Assembly: GCF_002860285.1 (NCBI RefSeq) | Contig: NZ_PGVF01000001.1 | Span: 62,001 to 126,000, forward strand | Origin: Bacillus sp. M6-12 | GTDB taxonomy: Bacteria; Bacillota; Bacilli; Bacillales; DSM-1321 | DNA: 64,000 bases | Direction of reading: 5' to 3' | Shown here: positions 7,799 through 15,725 of the stretch, piece by piece | How positions within the stretch are numbered: position 1 is the first letter of the stretch | Layout: each line of letters begins with the position of its first letter | Notes under the pieces: model-generated | The model's input: the letters and a program-made list of their open reading frames with translations, nothing else | Databases searched by the model: none | What the model was told of the DNA's origin: nothing | Translations under genes and position numbers: made by a program

Positions 7799-8275
7799 AT
7801 GAATGAAATCACAAGGATTTTATCGGAAGAAATTAAAATCTTTCTAAAAGAGTATCAGTTGCAAAAACCGCTCTATATCAATTCTGGACATTGCAAAACT
7901 TTTTCAGAGAGAGTAAAAAGAAAGTTCCCAAAAGCAGAAATTATTCATGTTGACCAGTTTTATCAAATGCCGACTATGTATGCCATTGATTACACAAATT
8001 TCAATAATGTAGGAACATGGCGATATAAAAAGTTAGCTCAACTGAACAATGGAAATAACACAATTCCAAAAGTATTTGATAAACTATTGATGACACCTTT
8101 TCATCAATGGATTTATTATGAAGGAAAACACTATGACGCTGAAGAAATAAATGGGGTAGAGAATTTATTTGACCTCCCATATTTTCAAGATTACATAAAA
8201 GCAGAGGAAAATCCAGAAAGTACATTGATTGAACGAACCAACAAGGAATCTTTACGAAGAATGATAGGGATATAA
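7799..8275 (+). CDS. Hypothetical protein with papain/transglutaminase-like Cys-His-Asp order
   Basis: 158 aa. INSGHCKTFSERVKRKFPKA puts a Cys at the head of a helix. Later FHQWIYYEGKHYDAEEINGV supplies a His on a strand and an Asp just after a turn, then LFDLPYF. This order is typical of small papain-fold or transglutaminase-like phage proteins, but the match is by pattern only. Start ATG 7799 is preceded by AAGGAGAAAGG; the longer in-frame GTG start has no RBS and overlaps the terminator. Confidence 0.6.
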   Translation: MNEITRILSEEIKIFLKEYQLQKPLYINSGHCKTFSERVKRKFPKAEIIHVDQFYQMPTMYAIDYTNFNNVGTWRYKKLAQLNNGNNTIPKVFDKLLMTPFHQWIYYEGKHYDAEEINGVENLFDLPYFQDYIKAEENPESTLIERTNKESLRRMIGI

Positions 8276-8296
8276 CAGAATAAAGGAGAGAGAAAA

Positions 8297-8638
8297 ATGG
8301 AAAAGTGGAAAGTAGTAGCGGTTGAACCAGAAAAAGAACCTTATGAAGCAGAAATGACATTTGGAGAAATTCAACGGTTTGTAGGAGGAGATGCAGAGCA
8401 AATCGCTTTATATGACGATAAAGTGGCATTGGCAAATGAAGAAGGAAGACTTAAAAACTTAGAGCACAATAGACATATGATACTGCAGGATAAAGGACAT
8501 CTCCCTTTAACCATTCTTGGGAACTTTGTAGTTGTTAAATCAGGAGAGCAAGAGTATGAAAGTCTGAATGAAGAAGAAGTAAAAGAAGCTAAGTTTATAT
8601 ATCGAAGCACCAGCAAAGACGCAACCATTTTTATATAA
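8297..8638 (+). CDS. DUF3846-like phage protein
   Basis: 113 aa. Pattern EIQRFVGGDAEQIALYDDKV, ANEEGRLKNLEHNR, and ILGNFVVV matches DUF3846 (a short phage/plasmid domain of unknown function with the NEEGkl..l..Nr core). RBS AAGGAGAG. Ends at a strong terminator. Confidence 0.75.
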   Translation: MEKWKVVAVEPEKEPYEAEMTFGEIQRFVGGDAEQIALYDDKVALANEEGRLKNLEHNRHMILQDKGHLPLTILGNFVVVKSGEQEYESLNEEEVKEAKFIYRSTSKDATIFI

Positions 8639-8646
8639 CAACAAAA

Positions 8647-8678
8647 AAGAAGCAGGGAATCAATCCTTGCTTCTCTTT
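8647..8678. terminator. Bidirectional terminator
   Basis: Stem AGAAGCAGGGA / TCCTTGCTTCT, loop ATCAA, between the convergent genes ending at 8638 and 8686. Confidence 0.8.
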
Positions 8679-8685
8679 GTATCAA

Positions 8686-8862
8686 TTACCAACCAACACT
8701 CATGACGTAAAATTTCCCTGGATTGTCTTCCCCATAAATTTGACGAAACCGTTGTAGACCAGCAGACCAATTATCTGCTTCTACATAAAGGTCATTCTCG
8801 ACACCATAGTTGAAGTATTTGATATGAACGCAACCTTCTGTACTGTGAATTGATTTTCCCAT
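8686..8862 (-). CDS. Small hypothetical protein, 58 aa
   Basis: ATG at 8860-8862 with AGGGAGGA upstream; ends ...KFYVMSVGW. Contains VHIKYFNYGVENDLYVEADNW and QRFRQIYGE. No family recognised, but codon use and RBS support a real gene. Its upstream region carries the inverted repeat at 8907-8953. Confidence 0.75.
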   Translation of the reverse strand: MGKSIHSTEGCVHIKYFNYGVENDLYVEADNWSAGLQRFRQIYGEDNPGKFYVMSVGW

Positions 8863-8906
8863 AAATAAATTCCTCCCTGTATAAACCTATATATAAAATA
8901 TCCTGC

Positions 8907-8953
8907 TTTATAAAAACTCTTATATTATAGATAAACAAAAGAGTTTTTATAAA
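8907..8953. repeat. Perfect 14-bp inverted repeat around a minus-strand -10
   Basis: TTTATAAAAACTCT (8907-8920) and its exact reverse complement AGAGTTTTTATAAA (8940-8953) bracket a 19-base centre containing CTATAATATA on the minus strand. Likely an operator or regulatory hairpin for the gene at 8686-8862. Confidence 0.7.
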
Positions 8954-8972
8954 AAGCTAAATTTGAAAAAAG

Positions 8973-9000
8973 AAAAAAGAGCTACTAATAGCTCTTATTC
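8973..9000 (-). terminator. Terminator of the minus-strand gene at 9033
   Basis: Stem AAGAGCTA / TAGCTCTT with CTAA loop; on the minus strand it is followed by a T-run. Confidence 0.75.
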
Positions 9001-9032
9001 TCTAATGTGTCATCCCTTCATACACTTTACGA

Positions 9033-9350
9033 TTATTTTCGATATTCTTCTTTAGGGATAAATCTCTTCGCCCAACCAGGATATTGTAGTCTTACATTGA
9101 CAATGTGACCATTTTGACAGCAAACACTAATATCTCCATTACTTGATTTAGTAAGAGAAACAACAGGCAAAATGTTTCCACCTGAAAACTCAACATAATC
9201 TCCTACTTTACAAGGAAATTCCACTAACTTTTCTTGTTCTTCCAGTTGTTTGTATCTTTCTAATTCCTCTAATGCCTTCAATAATTCATTAGAATCTTGA
9301 CCATGTAGACCTGTTTGCACTATTTCTTTTAATTCCTGTATTGTTTTCAT
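9033..9350 (-). CDS. Hypothetical protein, 105 aa
   Basis: N-terminal helical region (TIQELKEIVQTGLHGQDSNE, then a coiled segment) followed by a beta-rich part, EFPCKVGDYVEFSGGNILPV. That part resembles the small EFPCKVGD barrel seen in many phage hypotheticals. ATG 9350 is preceded by GAAAGAGGG; a longer in-frame start at 9374 is possible. Confidence 0.65.
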   Translation of the reverse strand: MKTIQELKEIVQTGLHGQDSNELLKALEELERYKQLEEQEKLVEFPCKVGDYVEFSGGNILPVVSLTKSSNGDISVCCQNGHIVNVRLQYPGWAKRFIPKEEYRK

Positions 9351-9409
9351 GTTTTTTACCCTCTTTCTCCTCATTTTTTACCTTTTTATGATTGATTTGT
9401 GATTTTTCT

Positions 9410-9811
9410 TTATGTGAAAAGAATTTCTTTTCCAGTGTAATACCCTAATTGACCAGTAATCTCAAAAGGAGTAATCGCTTTAAAGTTTAAATGGCGAGTA
9501 TTCATGGCTTTACCATTTTCACTAAGAGACGTTGTAACATGAATCACATCAGCCCCACGATAATAAGGAATTAGCTCCTCTGGAAGAGCGACTTTAAATC
9601 CACTATTCTCTTCATTATTTCCATATCCCACTACCATAAGGGAAAAGGTTTTATTCATAACAGAGAGAGGGAATAGTTCTTCTGGTCGGAATTGAAAGGT
9701 GATGTGCTGATTAGGCGTTTCTTTCTCTAATCGCTTTTCCCCTTCATATTCTTTTAATCGAATAACACTTTCTTCATCAAGAAAAAATCCTTTATAAATA
9801 ACCTTTGTCAT
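9410..9811 (-). CDS. Hypothetical protein, 133 aa
   Basis: Soluble beta-rich protein, no domain recognised. The start at 9811 is favoured because TAAGGAG lies upstream; the longer form from 9853 would include the RBS in the coding part. Its promoter region (about 9862-9880, minus strand TACAATATAAGAAG) resembles that at 8907-8930. Confidence 0.65.
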   Translation of the reverse strand: MTKVIYKGFFLDEESVIRLKEYEGEKRLEKETPNQHITFQFRPEELFPLSVMNKTFSLMVVGYGNNEENSGFKVALPEELIPYYRGADVIHVTTSLSENGKAMNTRHLNFKAITPFEITGQLGYYTGKEILFT

Positions 9812-9954
9812 TTGTATCTTCTCCTTACTTAAATAAAGTTTTGTTTTAAACACCTATTTTATGAAAACTTCTTATATTGTAGAGATTTCTTGTATCCTTC
9901 ATTCCAATAAAAAAGACCTTTAAGTTCACCTATGTACATGAAAAAGAGAAAGCC

Positions 9955-10485
9955 TTAAAGAGCTTTCTCCTTTAAAAATGATTCTTCTACTTCAAGAGGG
10001 ACATTTTTTCCATCGAGAGCAAGAACTAACTTAATAAATGAATGTTTATCAAAGTAATTTTGTTTGATAAAGAATAGATTCGTTGATGTGTGTATAACGA
10101 GCAATCGGTTAGTCCCTTTATTAGAATTGAAAAACCATGAGATACGATTATCTTTAAATGGAGCAAGAGGAAGATTATCTTTTCCTTCAAAAGACTCAAT
10201 ATAAGAAAAGTCACCGATATAGGCTTTTTTAATATCTTCATAAGGAACTTTTGCTACTCCATTGATATTGATAAAAGAATCTTTCACTTTTACTGTAAAA
10301 GCAAGGAAATAGAAAGCAACCGCAATCAAAATAGCAATTCCAAAACATGTAAATAGAAGGTCAAAATGAATGGTTTTTTTTGCTACTTCACTCAAATAGA
10401 TTGGATAAAGAAGTGGAATCAGTCCTAAGAAATATCCAATCGTTGAAAACCCTTTTTGTTTTAGGGTGAATTCGTTCGTTTTCAT
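9955..10485 (-). CDS. Two-TM membrane protein, possibly PH-like
   Basis: 176 aa. Two hydrophobic helices (about 13-30 and 40-66) are followed by a soluble C-terminal domain starting VKVKDSFININGVAKVPYEDIKKA. This layout is typical of bacterial PH-like membrane proteins, whose strands read ...v.d..i.i.g...ipy.dI. Function unknown. Divergent from the PARG gene; its 5' region adjoins the operator 2 promoter. Confidence 0.65.
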   Translation of the reverse strand: MKTNEFTLKQKGFSTIGYFLGLIPLLYPIYLSEVAKKTIHFDLLFTCFGIAILIAVAFYFLAFTVKVKDSFININGVAKVPYEDIKKAYIGDFSYIESFEGKDNLPLAPFKDNRISWFFNSNKGTNRLLVIHTSTNLFFIKQNYFDKHSFIKLVLALDGKNVPLEVEESFLKEKAL

Positions 10486-10549
10486 TACAATTTCTCCTCT
10501 TTTCTGTAATGTATGAATAAGTTTATATTTGATATATAGTATTCTTCAA

Positions 10550-10593
10550 TTGTGTTTATAGTTATTATAATGTATAATTTAGACTAAAGTCAA
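10550..10593 (+). promoter_or_regulatory. Promoter with operator 2 (PARG gene)
   Basis: TTGTGT (10550-10555), 17 bases, TATAAT (10573-10578), then TAGACTAAAGTCAA (10580-10593) covering the expected transcription start. The operator would block initiation if bound. Same layout as at 20251-20270. Confidence 0.75.
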
Positions 10594-10627
10594 TGAATTT
10601 AGACAGAATTTAAAGGAGAGAAAAAGA

Positions 10628-11467
10628 ATGAATCGACAACAAGCTATGCAATATGGAGAAGAAACAATGGAGATTATCAAAAGAGGGGAGTATTCGATAA
10701 AAGGAAAAACTGTTTCTATTTTAAAAGAATTGAATGACAGTATTTATGGTTCTGCTCTATACAAGCCCGAAGAATTAGATGAACTATTGAATCAAGAATT
10801 CCAAAACCAAATAGAATCTACAGTGATAGAGGTAACAGGAGAAACGACTTTAGAGGCTTCTAAGAGGCTTTTAGACGAAGGATATATTCAGGTGTCAGCC
10901 TTGAACTTTGCGTCTGCTAAGAACCCTGGTGGTGGCTTTTTAACAGGAAGTAGAGCACAAGAAGAAAGTATCGCAAGGTCTTCTGGATTGTATCCAGCTA
11001 TTGCTCAAATGAAAGAAATGTATGATTACAATAGGGGAAGAAAAACAGGAATGTATTCAGATTACATGATTTTCTCACCAAAAGTTCCAGTGTTCCGTCA
11101 CGATAAAGGGTATCTTTTAGAAAAACCTTATTTATTATCGGTCATTACTTCTCCTGCTGTTAATGCTGGTATCGTAAGAGAAAGAGAAAAAGAAAAAGTA
11201 AAAAACATTAATGAAGTTATGTTGGTAAGAATCAAAAAGATTTTAGCCATTGCAAAAGCACAAAAACAAGAAGCCTTGGTATTAGGGGCATTTGGTTGTG
11301 GAGTTTTTGGAAATAATCCAGTGGCAGTTGCCAAACTCTTTAAAGAAGCATTAGAAGATGCCTCTTTTAAAAATCAGTTCAAAAAGATTGTATTTGCAGT
11401 TTATGAAGGCACTCCACAAAAACCAATGCTTTCCACATTTAAACAATCGCTTCAAATACGAAAATAA
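10628..11467 (+). CDS. Bacterial-type poly(ADP-ribose) glycohydrolase / macrodomain (TIGR02452 family)
   Basis: 279 aa. The N-terminal element EETMEIIKRGEY is followed by a macrodomain with the PARG signature NPGGGFLTGSRAQEE (about 99-113; GGG plus QEE with the catalytic Glu), then ARSSGLYPAI. The C-terminal VLGAFGCGVFGNNPVAVAKL is the phosphate-binding loop. Known members cleave ADP-ribose chains or related ADP-ribosyl bonds. Single gene between an operator 2 promoter and a terminator. With the ADP-ribosylglycohydrolase at 3132 and the Nudix pair at 30-32 kb it forms an ADP-ribose theme. Confidence 0.93.
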   Translation: MNRQQAMQYGEETMEIIKRGEYSIKGKTVSILKELNDSIYGSALYKPEELDELLNQEFQNQIESTVIEVTGETTLEASKRLLDEGYIQVSALNFASAKNPGGGFLTGSRAQEESIARSSGLYPAIAQMKEMYDYNRGRKTGMYSDYMIFSPKVPVFRHDKGYLLEKPYLLSVITSPAVNAGIVREREKEKVKNINEVMLVRIKKILAIAKAQKQEALVLGAFGCGVFGNNPVAVAKLFKEALEDASFKNQFKKIVFAVYEGTPQKPMLSTFKQSLQIRK

Positions 11468-11493
11468 GAAGGTGCAATGCACCTTCTTTTTAT
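11466..11493 (+). terminator. Terminator after the PARG gene
   Basis: Perfect stem AGAAGGTGCA / TGCACCTTCT followed by a T-run. Confidence 0.9.
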
Positions 11494-11514
11494 ATTTTCT
11501 TGAACATTTTATGT

Positions 11515-11598
11515 TTAGAACCTTTTTATAAAAAAACTTTTTATCATGACTGCCATCATGAAAGGTGTTTCTTTCAATATGTAAAGTTCAAAAGCCAT
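11515..11598 (-). pseudogene. 27-aa fragment repeating part of the adjacent gene
   Basis: Reads MAFELYILKETPFMMAVMIK then SFFIKRF. The FMMAVMIK segment and 22 bp of DNA (11543-11564) exactly match 11749-11770 inside the neighbouring 114-aa gene, where it reads LELIEEQTFMMAVMIK. It has no convincing RBS. Probably a partial duplication remnant. Confidence 0.45.
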
Positions 11599-11612
11599 TT
11601 TGTTCAAGAAGA

Positions 11613-11957
11613 TTATGCTGAAATTAGTTTTTCTACTGAATCAGCGTTAAAACCATGATTCATTTCTATAATTTCAGCTAACTCAATAGAATCCATATCA
11701 AGTTCTAACCAATTTTCTAAAGCTGTACCAAACTCTTCTGCAAACTTAATCATGACTGCCATCATGAAAGTTTGTTCTTCGATAAGTTCTAAGAAAGTTA
11801 ATTTCTCTTCTACCGAGAAGTTTAGAGCATCGATGTCAGGAAGAAAGTTTGTACCAAGAGTCTTACCTGTCATATCGAATAAGTCGAATTCCATATCACC
11901 AGCCTTTCTACCGATAACAGGCTTAACGAAAAAATATTGGTTTTTGAATTGCAACAT
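11613..11957 (-). CDS. Hypothetical protein, 114 aa
   Basis: Acidic soluble protein: beta-rich N-terminus (FKNQYFFVKPVIGRKAGDMEFDLFD) then helices ending LAEIIEMNHGFNADSVEKLI. No family recognised. The start follows AGGGGGACTC. Downstream lies a 22-bp duplicate of its internal sequence. Confidence 0.7.
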   Translation of the reverse strand: MLQFKNQYFFVKPVIGRKAGDMEFDLFDMTGKTLGTNFLPDIDALNFSVEEKLTFLELIEEQTFMMAVMIKFAEEFGTALENWLELDMDSIELAEIIEMNHGFNADSVEKLISA

Positions 11958-12007
11958 AAAAGAGTCCCCCTTGAATCTTTTAGACTTTTTTTAATTTAGA
12001 TTCATAA

Positions 12008-12085
12008 TCAAAAGATTAATGTCAAAAGATAAGATTAATCCTATAATTGCGTAAGCGTTTAATCTTTTAATCATGTTTGATTAAT
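12008..12085. promoter_or_regulatory. Cluster of ATTAATC/GATTAAT repeats before the XRE gene
   Basis: TCAAAAGATTAAT (12008-12020), TCAAAAGATAAGATTAAT (12022-12039), TTAATCTTTTAATC (12059-12072) and GATTAAT (12079-12085) surround a TATAAT at 12042-12047. The rest of the 320-base gap 11958-12280 shows only an imperfect hairpin near 12089-12119. Likely operators between the divergent genes 11957 and 12281. Confidence 0.5.
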
Positions 12086-12280
12086 TTTAGTTAGTGAAGC
12101 GAGTAACTTGCTGACTAACAAAATGATTTTATAACTTATTTAGAATTTTGTCTTTATGTTTTTCATGGATGAAGAGGATAGGTTTGGGACTTTTGGTTTA
12201 ATATCCTAAATAGTTCAAAGGAAAGAGTGTGCAGAGGGTTAAAGAGAGGAAAACTCTCGAATAGAGGGAGGGTAAAAAGT

Positions 12281-12694
12281 GTGTCTTTCGATGAAGAAAA
12301 AGAAACAGAATTAATTATGGAACGAATTAGATTAGGTATGGAGTTAGCCAAAAAAAGAAAAAGTCTAAAAAGAACTTTATCAGACATCGGAGATGCTATG
12401 GGTGTTTCTGCAAATTATATTTCAGAAATAGAAAGAGGCTTAAAAGTTCCCTCTGATAAGATTATACGACAGTTAGCAGATTTTTATGGGTATGCTGAAG
12501 CAGAATTATTTACGAAGTTTGGAAAAATACCTCTATTGACAAGAGAAACTTTAGAAGAAAACCCCTCATTTAATGAATTGATTGATGAAATAGGAAAAAG
12601 AAAAGATTTGAGTGATGATAAAAAAGAGGAAATCATAGAAGAATTGCTTAAATTCACAAAAAAATTAATAAAAAAAGCAGATGAAGAGGGTTAG
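12281..12694 (+). CDS. XRE-family transcriptional regulator
   Basis: 138 aa. Helix-turn-helix at about 15-65: LGMELAKKRKSLKRTLSDIG, then AMGVSANYISEIERGLKVPS and RQLADFYGY. The C-terminal tail is charged and helical. GTG 12281 lies 8 bases after GAGGGAGGG. The gene directly precedes a membrane-protein gene (gap 8). XRE proteins include prophage repressors and restriction controller (C) proteins. It is the only clear repressor-type regulator in the window, hence a candidate for the operator 2 regulon; that link is inference. Confidence 0.9.
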   Translation: MSFDEEKETELIMERIRLGMELAKKRKSLKRTLSDIGDAMGVSANYISEIERGLKVPSDKIIRQLADFYGYAEAELFTKFGKIPLLTRETLEENPSFNELIDEIGKRKDLSDDKKEEIIEELLKFTKKLIKKADEEG

Positions 12695-12702
12695 GTGGTT
12701 TC

Positions 12703-13152
12703 ATGAATGATTTTTTTGAAGAAACACTTCTTTATTTATTAAAAACTTTTGGATTAGATGCTTTTTTGCATATAAAAGACTTATTTGTTTTTATATCAGC
12801 TTTTTTAGGTGGGATTATTGTTCAACTTTTTTTAATTGGTTGGATATGGAGAAATGTACGAAGTGATACCACTTTGAAAAATATAGCCGTTCTTCGAGTA
12901 CCAGAAGAGGGCAAAACTATTTACTATACAAATCCTCACAGTGCATTAGATATTGTTCATAAAACCATACTGATTCTCCTGTTGAAGTTGTCAAAAAAAA
13001 AGAAAATCACCATAGCAGATGCAAGGAAATCAAAGATTACCATTTACATTTTAATAAGTCTGTTATTACTTGTTTTTCTTGCAGGGTTGTTTGTAGCAAC
13101 AAATCATATTGATGTTTTAAGATGGACAGAAATACTTAAAGAAATCGAATAA
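12703..13152 (+). CDS. Two-TM membrane protein paired with the XRE regulator
   Basis: 149 aa. Hydrophobic helix at about 26-48 (LFVFISAFLGGIIVQLFLIG) and another at about 110-128 (YILISLLLLVFLAGLF), with a basic cytoplasmic loop (LLKLSKKKKITIADARKSK). No known domain. Same operon as the XRE gene, so a regulator/membrane-sensor or immunity-type pair is possible. Confidence 0.75.
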   Translation: MNDFFEETLLYLLKTFGLDAFLHIKDLFVFISAFLGGIIVQLFLIGWIWRNVRSDTTLKNIAVLRVPEEGKTIYYTNPHSALDIVHKTILILLLKLSKKKKITIADARKSKITIYILISLLLLVFLAGLFVATNHIDVLRWTEILKEIE

Positions 13153-13211
13153 ACAGAAAAAACTTTCTCTGTTATCTAACATGATATAGAAAGAAATATT
13201 GAATAGATATG

Positions 13212-13246
13212 AAAAAAAGAGGTAAAGTAATTCACCTCTTTTTTTT
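13212..13246 (+). terminator. Terminator
   Basis: Stem AAGAGGT / ACCTCTT with a T8 tract, after the XRE/membrane operon. Confidence 0.8.
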
Positions 13247-13318
13247 AGTCTTTTATTTTGCTTTTTACATTTGGAATTTCATATTAAAAAACAAAAGCCT
13301 CTACCTGAAATAGAGACT

Positions 13319-13813
13319 TTAAATAATAGCATATGAATTTTGAATAACTGTAGTAACAGCTTTTAATGCTTTACCAATAAATATATCGGACACTGCTCCA
13401 CCATTAGGGTCTTGATAAGAAAATGCTCGTTCTTCTTCGTTATAAGACATACCTAAAAAATGCAAGGATTCTTGAATTTCTAAAGGAAACTCTGATAATC
13501 CTGTTCTTTCAACAAAGTAATCAGTAAGAGAGATGTTCAACTCTTTATTGCCTTCAGAGGTTTGAACGACTACTAAATCTGTTTTATGACGCAGAATCCA
13601 TTGACCTTTAGCAAATAAAGAAACTCTGGAATGTTTTAAGGAATTTATCCCTGTTAAATGAACACCATATACTTCATTTACAATTTTTGAAAAATCTCTC
13701 ATTGTAGCTCTCTTGTCCATCGTTTTTCCGTAAGAGCTAATTAATGTTGGTATCAAGATAGCTCCAGCTCCTGCAATCGCTGTACCTGTAATAATTTTTG
13801 TTTTCTTATTCAC
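13319..13813 (-). CDS. Membrane-anchored hypothetical protein, 164 aa
   Basis: Basic N-terminus and one hydrophobic segment (KIITGTAIAGAGAILIPTLI, about 6-25), then a soluble domain. No lipobox Cys. No family recognised. Start ATG with GGAGGTAATAAA upstream. Confidence 0.7.
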   Translation of the reverse strand: MNKKTKIITGTAIAGAGAILIPTLISSYGKTMDKRATMRDFSKIVNEVYGVHLTGINSLKHSRVSLFAKGQWILRHKTDLVVVQTSEGNKELNISLTDYFVERTGLSEFPLEIQESLHFLGMSYNEEERAFSYQDPNGGAVSDIFIGKALKAVTTVIQNSYAII

Positions 13814-14000
13814 TTTATTACCTCCGTTTCAAAATGTATTCGTTTTTATGTTATATTCGTATCGTTCAATGGTCATTCGAGAAAAAAGAATGAATGGAGA
13901 GAAGAAGGAATGATTGAATGAAGATGATTTTCTTATAATATAGAGATTCACATACATTAGGACATAGTTGAGGCTATGAGAGTTGAAAGGGGAATGTAAT

Positions 14001-14333
14001 ATGAAGATACAGGATATGGAACAATGGGTACTGGATACATGTGAAAGAGAAAAGTGGGAATTGAATCCTGCAACGGACATGAACAAGTTGATAGAAGAAT
14101 TAGGGGAAGTAAGTAGAGAAATCAGAAGATTTCATGAAGGAAGACAAAGACCTGATGAAGATGATAATCTTGATAAAAAAGAAATCATTAAGGAAATTGG
14201 AAGTGAAATTGGAGATGTCTTGTTTCCTTTAATCAAGATTGCAAACTTTTATGGATTATCTCTACAGGATTGTTTTCAAATTCATAAAGAAAAAATGGAA
14301 GAAAGATACAAGGTAAATCCAAAAAACGAATAA
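14001..14333 (+). CDS. MazG-like nucleotide pyrophosphohydrolase
   Basis: 110 aa. The MazG signature KLIEELGEVSREI (E-E-x-x-E) and the second metal site SEIGDVLFPLIKIANFYG (E-x-x-D) are present. Hydrolyses non-canonical or alarmone-type NTPs to NMP plus PPi. ATG 14001 is preceded by AAAGGGG. Mono-cistronic, with a terminator. Confidence 0.92.
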   Translation: MKIQDMEQWVLDTCEREKWELNPATDMNKLIEELGEVSREIRRFHEGRQRPDEDDNLDKKEIIKEIGSEIGDVLFPLIKIANFYGLSLQDCFQIHKEKMEERYKVNPKNE

Positions 14334-14339
14334 AAAATC

Positions 14340-14373
14340 CAAAAAGGCGACTGTTTTAATCAGTCGTTTTTTT
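14340..14373 (+). terminator. Terminator after mazG-like gene
   Basis: Stem GCGACTG / CAGTCGT followed by T7. Confidence 0.85.
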
Positions 14374-14775
14374 ATGTATAACATTCAATGTTGTCCGTCA
14401 AAAACATAGATAAAAATTATTATCTCCGACATGTAAACAAAAGAAATATTTTTTAATTAATTTTTTCAAAAAAACTTGCTTTCTCCAGCTACATCTTTTA
14501 TAATCAACTCATAAGTAAATTTATTTTACTTTATCAGGGAAAGAAAACATTCTTTACCGAATGTATTTCAAATCTCCTTTTGAACGTCTTTCCTTTTTGA
14601 TAAGTAAAATCTTTCCTTTTTATAAGTAAAAACCTGTTTATGCACCTGAAGGTTCTCTCCCTTCAGGTGTTTTTCCTGTTTATAGGGATAAATGGTATTC
14701 CTATTGCGTTTCGTTGTATTAAAAACTCCTCATACATAGAATAAAGAACAAAAACGGAAAGAGGAGGGAAACAAA
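14374..14775. other. 400-base region without a gene; tandem repeat
   Basis: Both strands are stop-rich. It contains two adjacent, nearly identical units (14587-14609 and 14610-14631, TCTTTCCTTTTT then GATAAGTAAAA or ATAAGTAAAA), a third ATAAGTAAA at 14511-14519, a palindrome GTAAATTTATTTTAC at 14515-14529, and a terminator-like hairpin at 14643. It may hold a small RNA or a replication/partition site, but nothing can be proved. Confidence 0.5.
14643..14675 (+). terminator. Terminator-like hairpin without an upstream gene
   Basis: Perfect stem CACCTGAAGG / CCTTCAGGTG and T5, but no gene precedes it within 300 bases. It could end a small RNA. Confidence 0.7.
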
Positions 14776-15057
14776 ATGCGTGGAGAATATAGACCAGGGC
14801 AATATCGGGATGAACTAATGTACGGATTAACCGTTGATATTGTGTTAAAGGAAGACCAAAAGACAGGGAAATTAACTCGTGGAAAAATTCAAGATATTTT
14901 AACCAACAAACGATACCATCCAAGAGGGTGTAAAGTAAGATTAATGACAGACAAAGATACGGAATCTATGACAAAAGAAGAATTAGAACAATTGGACAAG
15001 TATGAGTTAGTGGGAAGGGTTCAAGATATTATTGAGTTTGAACCACATAATAAGTAA
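14776..15057 (+). CDS. YwbE-family protein (DUF2196)
   Basis: 93 aa. Family core visible: LTVDIVLKEDQKTGKLTRGK, IQDILTNKRYHPRGCKVRL, and C-terminal LVGRVQDI. The typical YwbE is about 65 aa; this copy has an insertion (TDKDTESMTKEELEQLDKYE) before the last strand. Function unknown. AGAGGAGGG RBS. Confidence 0.9.
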   Translation: MRGEYRPGQYRDELMYGLTVDIVLKEDQKTGKLTRGKIQDILTNKRYHPRGCKVRLMTDKDTESMTKEELEQLDKYELVGRVQDIIEFEPHNK

Positions 15058-15260
15058 TTCATAAAGAAAAGTGTCTATATTGTAGTTTTCTTCATAACGC
15101 TATTAAGGACAACAAATAATATAAAGTAAAGAGAGTTCTTTTAGGGATTCTCTTTTTTGTATTTCATAAAGGTAAAGTAAACCTTCCTACGACACATTTT
15201 CTTCCTATTTCTTTTCTCAAATTGTTATTATGATTCCAAAAGAGAAAAGGAGGGGTCAAT

Positions 15261-15710
15261 TTGACACAGGAAGACGCACTGATTAGGATTGTTGTTGCTT
15301 TTTTATTGGCTGGTATTATTGGTTGGCAAAGAGAGCACCAGCATAAACCAGCAGGGTTTCGTACCCATGTATTCGTAGGATTAGGTTCAGCCCTTACGAT
15401 GATGACTGGTGTTTATATCATGGAACTCTATCCAAGTATGAATATTGACCCTGCCAGAATAAGTGCTCAAGTCATAAGTGGAGTAGGATTTTTAGGTGCA
15501 GGGACAATTATTAAAGAAAAAGGAAGTGTTGTCGGTTTAACAACAGCTTCGTCTATCTGGTTAGTGGCTTGTATGGGATTAGCAGTAGGCATTGGATTTT
15601 ATGCAGGAGCAGTAGGTGTATCCTTAATTTGTATTATTTGCTTAACCAAAGTTGGAAAACTATCAAACAAAAATAAAGAAAAAGACCAAAATGAGGAAGA
15701 GGAAGAATAA
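15261..15710 (+). CDS. MgtC/SapB-family membrane protein
   Basis: 149 aa with four to five transmembrane helices. Signature GWQREHQHKPAGFRTHVFVG, RISAQVISGVGFLGAGTI and VVGLTTASSIWLVACMGLA. The family is linked to magnesium stress and to control of ATP synthase or virulence; the regulatory C-terminal domain of some members is absent. TTG start with GGAGGGG upstream. Confidence 0.92.
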   Translation: MTQEDALIRIVVAFLLAGIIGWQREHQHKPAGFRTHVFVGLGSALTMMTGVYIMELYPSMNIDPARISAQVISGVGFLGAGTIIKEKGSVVGLTTASSIWLVACMGLAVGIGFYAGAVGVSLICIICLTKVGKLSNKNKEKDQNEEEEE

Positions 15711-15725
15711 AAGGGGGAAGTGAAT

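Noticed and set aside
14515..14529. GTAAATTTATTTTAC as an eighth operator 1
   Set aside because: The spacer is 5 rather than 6 bases, and no -10 lies 17 bases downstream.
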